From Streptomyces soli (GTDB lineage Bacteria > Actinomycetota > Actinomycetes > Streptomycetales > Streptomycetaceae), in assembly GCF_003999195.1 (NCBI RefSeq), contig NZ_RJVR01000292.1, forward strand, positions 1 through 64,000: DNA of 64,000 nucleotides, in the 5' to 3' direction. Below, one piece after another: positions 33,414 through 39,812 of this stretch. The position numbers and the translations under genes were made by a program. The notes under the pieces were generated by a model. That model was not told the DNA's origin, ran no database searches, and saw only the letters and a list, made by a program, of their open reading frames with translations. The number at the start of each line of letters is the position of its first letter. Positions within the stretch are counted from its first letter, which is position 1.

Positions 33414-34273
33414 GCACGCTTCGTATGGCGGCTGTGGCCGCCGAGTTCGGCCGCGACCTCGAGGAGGACTTCGCCATCGTGGAGCGGCTGATCAAGGAGG
33501 CCGGGGAGCAGGGCGTTCAGCTGCTCGCGCTTCCGGAGGCCTGTCTCGGCGGCTATCTGCTCAGCCTCGACGACGACACCGAACTCGACGCGGGCCCTCC
33601 CCCGCTCGCCGTCGACGGCCCCGAGATCGCCCGCCTCGCGGCACTCGCGGGCGGGATGACGGTGGTCGCGGGCTACTGCGAAGCGGACGGCGACTCCCGC
33701 TACAACAGCGTGGTGTGCGTGACCGGCGACGGCGTCCTGGGCAATCACCGCAAGGTCCATCAGCCGTTGAGCGAGGACGCGAGCTACGCCTCCGGCGACC
33801 AGTTCCACGCCTTCGACACCCCGGTCGGCCGGATCGGCATGATGATCTGTTACGACAAGGCCTTCCCGGAGTCCGCCCGCGCCCTCGCGCTGGACGGGGC
33901 CCAGATCGGCGTCTGCGTCTCCGCCTGGCCGGGCGCCAGGACGAGCCCCGCCGCCGACCTCGCCAACGACCGCTGGAAGCGCCGCTTCGACCTGTTCGAC
34001 CGGGCCCGCGCGCTGGAAAATCAGATGGTGTGGGTGTCCGCGAACCAGGCGGGCACTTTCGGGTCGCTACGCTTCGTCGGCAGCGCCAAGGTCGTCGACC
34101 CCGGCGGCGAGATCCTCGCCGACACCGGGGTGACGGCCGGCATCGCCGTCGCCGAACTCGACGTCGCACAGGCCCTGGAGACCGCCCGTCGCTCTATGGG
34201 ACACCTGCGCGACCGGCGGCCCGAGACCTACGACCTGACCACAGGCCTGTCCACAGGAGCAGTCAAGGCATGA
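33410..34273 (+). CDS. Carbon-nitrogen hydrolase (nitrilase superfamily), catalytically complete
   Basis: A 287-residue enzyme of the nitrilase superfamily, which cleaves nitriles or amides through a cysteine thioimidate. The E-K-C triad is intact: E43 in 'LLALPEACLGGY', K115 in 'NHRKVHQP' and C147 in 'GMMICYDKAFPES'. 'YNSVVCVTGDGVLG' is the strand before the lysine. It is about 50 residues shorter than Sll0784-type nitrilases of other Nit1C clusters. It overlaps both neighbours by four bases, and the following gene is a diverged duplicate. Confidence 0.9.
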   Translation: MSTLRMAAVAAEFGRDLEEDFAIVERLIKEAGEQGVQLLALPEACLGGYLLSLDDDTELDAGPPPLAVDGPEIARLAALAGGMTVVAGYCEADGDSRYNSVVCVTGDGVLGNHRKVHQPLSEDASYASGDQFHAFDTPVGRIGMMICYDKAFPESARALALDGAQIGVCVSAWPGARTSPAADLANDRWKRRFDLFDRARALENQMVWVSANQAGTFGSLRFVGSAKVVDPGGEILADTGVTAGIAVAELDVAQALETARRSMGHLRDRRPETYDLTTGLSTGAVKA

Positions 34274-35118
34274 GCACCATCCGGATCGCGGCCGTGGCCG
34301 CCCACTTCGGCCGCGACCTGGACTTCTGCCTCGCGAGGATCGGCAAGCTGATCGACGACGCCCGCAAGGAGGGCGCCGGGCTGCTCGTCCTGCCCGATGC
34401 CGCCCTCGGCGGCTACCTGGCCGACCTGCGTCACCCGGACCCCGAGGCGCTGCCGCCCGCGCTCAAGCAGGACGATCCGCTGATCCTCCAGATAGCCCGC
34501 CTCGCAGGCGAGATGGTCGTCTGCGTCGGCTACTGCGAGGCTGCCACCGACGGCGCGGACCCCGACCGCTACAACGCGGCCGTCTGCGTCAGCGGCGACG
34601 GTGTCCTCGGCCGCCACCGCAAGGTGCACCTCCCGGCCGGGGAGGTCGCCGCATACGCCCCCGGCGACCGCTTCGACGCCTTCGACACCCCGGTCGGCCG
34701 GATCGGGATGCTCATCGACTACGACAAGACCTTCCCCGAGTCCGCCCGCAGCCTCGCCCTGGACGGCGCCGAGATCCTGGCGTGCCTGTCCGCCTGGCCC
34801 ACCAGCATCACCAACCGCGCCCCGCGGATGGCCCAGGACCGCCAGGCCAAGCTCTTCGACCTGTACGACCAGGCGCGGGCGGCGGAGAACCAGGTCGTCC
34901 TGGCCTCCTCCAACCAGACCGGCGCCATGGGCGGCATGCGCTTCCTCGGCCAGGCCAAGGTCGTCGGTCCCGGCGGTGACATCCTCGCCCGCACCTGGGC
35001 CAAGGCCGGCCTCGCCGTCGCCGAGCTCGACGTGCCGACCGAGGTCGACCGCGCCCGCCGCATCCTGCGCCACCTCGGCGAACGCCGGCCCGCCGCCTAC
35101 CGGGAGACCACGTCGTGA
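34270..35118 (+). CDS. Nitrilase-superfamily pseudoenzyme (catalytic Glu and Cys replaced by Asp)
   Basis: A 282-residue protein clearly homologous to its neighbour along its whole length (shared N-terminus pattern 'MSTxRxAAVAAxFGRDL'). The general base is D43 ('LLVLPDAALGGY'; codon GAT at 34396) and the nucleophile is D150 ('GMLIDYDKTFPES'; codon GAC at 34717), while K118 in 'RHRKVHLP' is kept. Without Cys it cannot form the covalent intermediate of nitrilases. The frame is intact, codon use is normal and translation is coupled to both neighbours, so it is a maintained gene. A structural or regulatory partner of the active paralogue, or a binding protein, is inferred. Confidence 0.85.
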   Translation: MSTIRIAAVAAHFGRDLDFCLARIGKLIDDARKEGAGLLVLPDAALGGYLADLRHPDPEALPPALKQDDPLILQIARLAGEMVVCVGYCEAATDGADPDRYNAAVCVSGDGVLGRHRKVHLPAGEVAAYAPGDRFDAFDTPVGRIGMLIDYDKTFPESARSLALDGAEILACLSAWPTSITNRAPRMAQDRQAKLFDLYDQARAAENQVVLASSNQTGAMGGMRFLGQAKVVGPGGDILARTWAKAGLAVAELDVPTEVDRARRILRHLGERRPAAYRETTS

Positions 35119-36287
35119 AGATCGCCCTGCTCAGCTACTCCACCAAACCGCGCGGCGGCGTCGTCCACACCCTCGCCCTGGCCGAGGCACTGGCCGCCGC
35201 AGGCCAGGACGTGACGGTCTGGTCGCTGGGCCGGGGCGGCGACAGCGGCTTCTTCCGACCGGTCGATGACGCCGTACGGCTGCGGATCGTGCCCTTCCCT
35301 GACGGACCGGCCGTGGGGGCACCCCCCCTGGCTTCGCCGGTGGGGGTCCTCCCCCCGGCGAAGCCAGGGGGAGGACCCCCACCCAGCCGCCAGGCTGAAG
35401 GAGAAGGCGTCGGGGAACGCATCCTGCGCTCCATCGCCACCCTACGCGAAGCCTTCGCCCCGGCCGCCTCGTCGTACGACATCGTCCACGCCCAGGACTG
35501 CATCAGCGCCAACGCCGTGGGCCGCTGCATCCGTACGGTCCACCACCTCGATCACTTCATCACCCCTGAGCTGGCCGCCTGCCACGAGCGGGCCATCGTC
35601 GAGCCGTACGCCCACATCTGCGTCTCGCGCTCGGTCGCGGGCGAACTCGCCGACGGCTGGGGGCTGAAGGCCGAGGTGATCCCCAACGGCGTGGCGTACG
35701 AACGCTTCGCGACGACGGACCCGGCCGCCCGTGCCAGCTGGCGTGACCGGCTCGGGACGTACGTCCTCACGGTCGGCGGCATCGAGCCCCGCAAGGGCTC
35801 CCTGGACCTGCTGGAGGCGTACGCCCTGCTGCGCGACCGGCACCCGGAGTCCGTGCGGCTGGTCATCGCGGGCGGCGAGACCCTCTTCGACTACCGCGAC
35901 TACCGCGCCAGGTGGGAGGCACGGGCCGCGGAACTCGGCGTCGATCCGGTGGTGCTGGGCGCGGTGCCCGACGATGACCTGCCCGCGCTGGTGGGCGCCG
36001 CCGGCGCCTTCGCCTTTCCGTCCCTCAAGGAGGGCTTCGGGCTCGCCGCCATGGAGGCCCTCGCCGCCGGGGTCCCCCTCGTCGTGCGGGACCTGCCCGT
36101 CCTGCGCGAGGTCTTCGGCCCCGCCGCCCGCTTCGCCGCGACCCAGCCGGGCCTCGCCGCCGAACTCGGGCGTGCCCTGACCCACGACGACCCCGCCCGT
36201 CGGGCGGCCGGCCGTGAACTCGCCGCCCGCCATACCTGGGCCGAGGCTGCCCGGCGCCACATGGACTTCTACCGTTCCCTGAGCTGA
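35115..36287 (+). CDS. MSMEG_0565-family glycosyltransferase (GT4)
   Basis: A 390-residue GT-B enzyme from GTG 35115 (GTGA overlap). 'MKIALLSYSTKPRGGVVHTL' begins the N-terminal domain; 'LTVGGIEPRKGSLDLLEAY' and 'FAFPSLKEGFGLAAMEALA' with the E-x7-E motif bind the sugar nucleotide. This TIGR04047 group is the standard last member of Nit1C clusters. Residues about 66-96 are a Pro/Gly-rich insert made by a palindromic repeat in frame, placed between 'VPFPDGP' and 'GERILRSIATLREAF', which are normally close together. The insert is in a loop and may be tolerated. Confidence 0.88.
   Translation: MKIALLSYSTKPRGGVVHTLALAEALAAAGQDVTVWSLGRGGDSGFFRPVDDAVRLRIVPFPDGPAVGAPPLASPVGVLPPAKPGGGPPPSRQAEGEGVGERILRSIATLREAFAPAASSYDIVHAQDCISANAVGRCIRTVHHLDHFITPELAACHERAIVEPYAHICVSRSVAGELADGWGLKAEVIPNGVAYERFATTDPAARASWRDRLGTYVLTVGGIEPRKGSLDLLEAYALLRDRHPESVRLVIAGGETLFDYRDYRARWEARAAELGVDPVVLGAVPDDDLPALVGAAGAFAFPSLKEGFGLAAMEALAAGVPLVVRDLPVLREVFGPAARFAATQPGLAAELGRALTHDDPARRAAGRELAARHTWAEAARRHMDFYRSLS
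35324..35396. repeat. Palindromic repeat inserted in the glycosyltransferase gene
   Basis: Arms 35324-35340 and 35355-35371 are perfect 17-base inverted repeats (CCCCCTGGCTTCGCCGG and its complement). An inner and outer pair, GGGGGTCCTCCCC and its neighbours, adds a second possible hairpin. The right flank to 35396 matches the repeat at 10451-10480. Confidence 0.8.
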
Positions 36288-36320
36288 GGGGCGCCCAGGC
36301 GGGCGGTCCGGGCGGGTCGC

Positions 36321-36521
36321 GAGCATTCGGAAGGGTCCGTCTCCGGCCTGATCCAGACGAATGTGTGCGCCGAGCCGGGCGACAGCGGCGGCGCCCTCTT
36401 CTCCGGTGACACGGCCCTCGGCCTGACCTCGGGCGGCAGCGGCGACTGCAGCAGCGGCGGCGAGACTTTCTTCCAGCCGGTGCAGGCGGCGCTCGACGCG
36501 TACGGCGCCTCGATCGGCTGA
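36321..36521 (+). pseudogene. Streptogrisin-type serine protease, C-terminal remnant
   Basis: The frame ending at TGA 36519 encodes '[20 protein letters not shown]', then '[20 protein letters not shown]' and '[15 protein letters not shown]'. This is the end of an S1E secreted protease with the catalytic Ser in GDSGG and its disulfide cysteines. The signal peptide, propeptide, His and Asp are all missing. A terminator hairpin that once served the gene follows. Confidence 0.8.
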
Positions 36522-36538
36522 CCCGACCAGCCACCTCG

Positions 36539-36575
36539 GCCCCGGACACCTCTCCCCATGGGTGGTGTCCGGGGC
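36539..36575. terminator. Hairpin terminator after the protease remnant
   Basis: GCCCCGGACACC at 36539-36550 pairs with GGTGTCCGGGGC at 36564-36575 around a 13-base loop. Confidence 0.75.
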
Positions 36576-36610
36576 CTTCGCGCGTCTGCGGACAGGCCGT
36601 ACCCAGTGCC

Positions 36611-36629
36611 GCGTCAAGAGCGCGTCAAG
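36611..36629 (+). promoter_or_regulatory. Candidate KdpE operator before the second kdp locus
   Basis: GCGTCAAG occurs at 36611 and again at 36622, a perfect direct repeat with an 11-base period. It lies 132 bases before the first small kdp peptide. A related pair lies at 8173-8191 before the APC permease. Confidence 0.55.
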
Positions 36630-36760
36630 GTCACCGGGGACCACGTCAGGGGAGCGCTAACGGGGGGCCTCGCGCGAGCACCTGGGGTTTTGCTGTGTGG
36701 GAGCCGGTTTTCACCGGTAGCGCTGTCCCCATACATACAACCTTCCGGGGTGTATCCCAC

Positions 36761-36844
36761 ATGCCAGATCTGGCCTTCATCGTTCTCACCGTCGTGGTCT
36801 TCGCCGTGCTCGGCCTCGTCGCCAAGGGGACGGAGCGGCTGTGA
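36761..36844 (+). CDS. Tiny membrane peptide at the head of the kdp locus
   Basis: A 27-residue peptide from ATG 36761: a single hydrophobic helix ('LAFIVLTVVVFAVLGLVA') with a short basic end. A peptide of this kind commonly precedes kdpF in actinobacterial kdp operons. The ribosome site is weak (GGGG tract about 25 bases up). Its stop overlaps the next start (GTGA). Confidence 0.6.
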   Translation: MPDLAFIVLTVVVFAVLGLVAKGTERL

Positions 36845-36918
36845 GCATCGAGAACGTCGTCGGTCCGGCCGTCGCCGTGGCCCTGGTCGGGTATCTCGCC
36901 CTGGCCAAGTTGACGTGA
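36841..36918 (+). CDS. kdpF: KdpF-like peptide, possibly clipped
   Basis: A 25-residue peptide from GTG 36841: 'SIENVVGPAVAVALVGYLAL' then AKLT. KdpF normally reads '...GLxxAxxLLGYLxxALxxPERF', so the helix matches but the end after 'GYLALA' differs and the Pro-Glu-Arg/Lys-Phe tail is gone. KdpF stabilises the KdpABC pump, yet kdpA, kdpB and kdpC do not follow; kdpD does, overlapping by GTGA. A deletion joining kdpF to kdpD is the simplest reading. Confidence 0.6.
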   Translation: MSIENVVGPAVAVALVGYLALAKLT

Positions 36919-39380
36919 GCGGGCCCGGCCGACTCAAGGTCTACCTCGGTGCCGCCCCCGGGGTAGGCAAGACCTACCGGATGCTGGACGAGGGCCGGCG
37001 CAGGGCCGAGCGCGGGACCGACGTGGTCGTGGCGTTCGCCGAGTGCCACCGGCGGCCGCGCACCGAGGGGATGCTCGACGGCCTGGAGATCGTGCCCCGG
37101 TCGGAGCGGGAGTACCGGGGCACTGCCTTCACCGAGATGGACCTCGACGCGGTCCTCGCCCGCGCACCGCAGGTAGCGCTGGTCGACGAGATGGCCCACA
37201 CCAATGTGCCCGGCGGCCGTAACGCCAAGCGCTGGCAGGACATCGACGAGCTGCTGAAGGCCGGCATCGACGTCGTCAGCGCTGTCAACATCCAGCACCT
37301 GGAGTCGCTCAACGACGTCGTTGAGAAGATCACCGGTGTCCCACAGCGCGAGACCGTCCCCGACGAGGTCGTCCGCCGCGCCGACCAGATCGAACTGGTC
37401 GACATGCCCGCCGAGGCCCTGCGCCGACGCATGGCACACGGCAATATCTACGCGCCCGAGAAGGTCGACGCCGCGCTCTCGCACTACTTCCGGGTCGGCA
37501 ATCTGACCGCCCTGCGCGAACTGGCCCTGCTGTGGGTGGCGGGGCGCGTGGACGAGGCGCTGCAGAAGTACCGCTCCGAGCACGGCATAGGCGGCGTGTG
37601 GGAGACCCGCGAACGCGTCGTGGTCGCCCTCACCGGCGGCCCGGAGGGCGACACCCTGATCCGCCGGGCGGCCCGGATCGCCGACCGGTCGGCGGCCGGT
37701 GATCTGCTGGCCGTACACGTCGCCCGCAGCGACGGGCTGGCCGACGCCTCCCCCGCCGCCCTCGCCGAGCAGCGGGTACTGGTGGAGAGCCTGGGCGGCA
37801 GCTACCACTCGGTGGTCGGCGACCACATCCCCACCGCCCTGCTGGACTTCGCCCGCGCCGAGAACGCCACCCAGCTCGTCATGGGCACCAGCCGCCGCGG
37901 CCGGCTCTCGCACTTCCTCACCGGCCCCGGGGTCGGCGAGACCGCCGTCGAGCTGTCCGGCGACATCGACGTCCACATGGTCACCCACGAACGGGCCGGC
38001 CGCGGCCGCCTGCTACCCACCACCCGCAGCACCCTGCCCCTGGCCCGCCGGGTGGCCGGACCGGTCGCCGGATTGGTACTGCCGGTGCTGCTGACCGGCC
38101 TGCTGGCCAACACCCGCGGCCATCTCAACCTCACCAGCGAGGCGTTGCTCTTCCTGCTGACCGTGGTGGGCGTGGCCTGTATCGGGGGCGTGATCTCCGC
38201 GCTGCTCGCGTCGATCACCGCTTCCCTGCTGCTCAACTACTACTTCATCCCGCCCGTCGGCCGGTTCACCATCGGCGAGGCCAACAACGTGCTGGCGTTG
38301 GCCGTGTTCGCGTCCGTCGCGGTGACCGTCGCGACGATCGTGGACCGCTCCCTGCGGCTGTCCCGGCGGGCCGCCAACGCCACCGCCGAGGCCGAGACCC
38401 TCTCCTCCCTGGCCGGGAGCATCCTGCGCGGCGACCAGGCCGTGGAGGCGCTGCTGGACCGTACGAGAGAGGCCTTCGGCATGGAGTCGGCCGTCCTAGT
38501 CGACCGGGACGGCGGGGCCGAGCCGGGGACCGACGACGGCGTGGTCGCAGTCCCGGTCGGGCAGGACAGCCTGCTGGTCCTGCGCGGCCGCCGCCTGGCC
38601 GCCTCCGAACGGCGGGTGCTCACCGCCTTCGCCGCCCACGTCTCCGCCGCCCTGGAACGCGCCCGGCTGGCCGAGGCGGCCGCCGAGGTCGAGCCGGTCA
38701 AGGCCGCCGACCGGATGCGTACCGCGCTGCTCGCCGCCGTCGGCCACGACCTGCGCACTCCGCTGGCCGCCGCCTGGGCCGCCGTCAGCAGCCTGCGCAG
38801 CCGCGACGTCGAGTTCTCCTACGACGACCGCGACGAACTGCTCGCCACCGCCGAGGAGTCACTGGACAAGCTCAACCACCTGGTCGACAACCTGCTCGAC
38901 ATGAGCCGCCTCCAGGCCGGCGCCCTCACCCTCCACCTGGGACCCACGGCCCTCGCGGAGGTGCTGCCGCTGGCCCTGGACACGCTGCCCGAAACCCCGG
39001 TGCCCGTCGTCGCCCAGGGGCTGGAGGAGACCACCGCCGTCCTCGCGGACCCGCCCCTGCTGGAACGGGTCCTGGCGAATCTGGTGGCCAACGCCGTACG
39101 GCACACACCCGAGGGCAAGCAGGTCCTGGTCAGCGCCAGCGCCCTGGCCTCCCGCGTGGAGGTGCGGGTCACCGACCAGGGCCCCGGCCTGCGCCCCGCC
39201 GACCGGGAACGGGTCTTCGAGCCCTTCCAGCGCCTGGGCGACACCGACAACACCACCGGCCTCGGCCTCGGACTCGCCCTGTCCCGCGGCCTGACCGAGG
39301 CCATGGGCGGCACCCTCACCCCCGAGGACACCCCCGGCGGCGGCCTGACCATGGTGCTGTCCCTGGCGGCTGTGCCGTGA
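36915..39380 (+). CDS. kdpD: KdpD sensor kinase, copy 2 (orphan)
   Basis: An 821-residue KdpD from GTG 36915. It has the same order as copy 1: KdpD domain with 'GAAPGVGKTYRML' and 'VALVDEMAHTNVPGGRN', Usp domain (about 230-360), four helices (about 375-470), GAF-like region, and kinase core with 'LLAAVGHDLRTPLAAAW' (H611), 'ANAVRHTPEGK' and 'GLGLGLALSRGL'. No kdpE follows; a divergent scrap of other genes comes next. It may signal to the KdpE at 14684. All kinase motifs are intact, so it is probably functional. Confidence 0.9.
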   Translation: MSGPGRLKVYLGAAPGVGKTYRMLDEGRRRAERGTDVVVAFAECHRRPRTEGMLDGLEIVPRSEREYRGTAFTEMDLDAVLARAPQVALVDEMAHTNVPGGRNAKRWQDIDELLKAGIDVVSAVNIQHLESLNDVVEKITGVPQRETVPDEVVRRADQIELVDMPAEALRRRMAHGNIYAPEKVDAALSHYFRVGNLTALRELALLWVAGRVDEALQKYRSEHGIGGVWETRERVVVALTGGPEGDTLIRRAARIADRSAAGDLLAVHVARSDGLADASPAALAEQRVLVESLGGSYHSVVGDHIPTALLDFARAENATQLVMGTSRRGRLSHFLTGPGVGETAVELSGDIDVHMVTHERAGRGRLLPTTRSTLPLARRVAGPVAGLVLPVLLTGLLANTRGHLNLTSEALLFLLTVVGVACIGGVISALLASITASLLLNYYFIPPVGRFTIGEANNVLALAVFASVAVTVATIVDRSLRLSRRAANATAEAETLSSLAGSILRGDQAVEALLDRTREAFGMESAVLVDRDGGAEPGTDDGVVAVPVGQDSLLVLRGRRLAASERRVLTAFAAHVSAALERARLAEAAAEVEPVKAADRMRTALLAAVGHDLRTPLAAAWAAVSSLRSRDVEFSYDDRDELLATAEESLDKLNHLVDNLLDMSRLQAGALTLHLGPTALAEVLPLALDTLPETPVPVVAQGLEETTAVLADPPLLERVLANLVANAVRHTPEGKQVLVSASALASRVEVRVTDQGPGLRPADRERVFEPFQRLGDTDNTTGLGLGLALSRGLTEAMGGTLTPEDTPGGGLTMVLSLAAVP

Positions 39381-39394
39381 GGCGCGCGGAGCTC

Positions 39395-39637
39395 CTACTG
39401 GTAGACGCGGTCGGTGCCGGGCCCTCCCGAGAGCTTGTCGGTCCCGGCGCCGCCGTAGATCACGTCGTTGCCGCTGTTGCCGTAGATCACGTCGTTGCCG
39501 CCGCGCCCGAGGATGGTGTCGTTGCCCGGGCCGCCGCGCAGGTCGTCGGCGTGGTCGGTGCCGACGATCGTGTCGTTGCCCGAGCCGCCGTCGGCGCCGT
39601 AGTCCGGGGCGCTGAGCAGGTCGTCGCCGGCGCCGCG
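39395..39637 (-). pseudogene. RTX-type calcium-binding repeat fragment
   Basis: The minus frame ending at TAG 39395-39397 encodes several nonapeptides of the G-G-x-G-x-D-x-U-x type: 'GGSGNDTIVG', 'GGPGNDTILGRGGNDVIYG', 'NSGNDVIYGGAGTDKLSGG'. Such repeats form calcium-loaded beta-rolls in secreted proteins. Only the last five or six repeats and the end of the gene remain, with no signal peptide. The upstream end joins, in another frame, a methyltransferase start. Confidence 0.7.
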
Positions 39638-39639
39638 CC

Positions 39640-39758
39640 AGCCAGCGCTCACCGGAGGGGACGCGGTGGCGGCCCACGAACTCGGCCGCCACCGCTCGGC
39701 TCCACCGTCCGACGTACGGCTCGTAGGCCGCACCGACGTCCCACACGTCGCCACCCAT
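39640..39758 (-). pseudogene. Class I SAM methyltransferase N-terminal fragment
   Basis: From ATG 39758 about 40 codons read 'DVWDVGAAYEPYVGRWSRAV' and 'AAEFVGRHRVPSGERWL', the start of methyltransferases that continue 'LDVGCGTG'. The glycine-rich SAM motif is absent because the sequence passes into the RTX fragment, which is in a different frame. It is a junction of two broken genes. Confidence 0.6.
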
Positions 39759-39812
39759 GCCTTCAGCGTAGGCATGGGTGGCGCGTCAGCGGCTCAGGAC
39801 GCCGCGGAGGTG

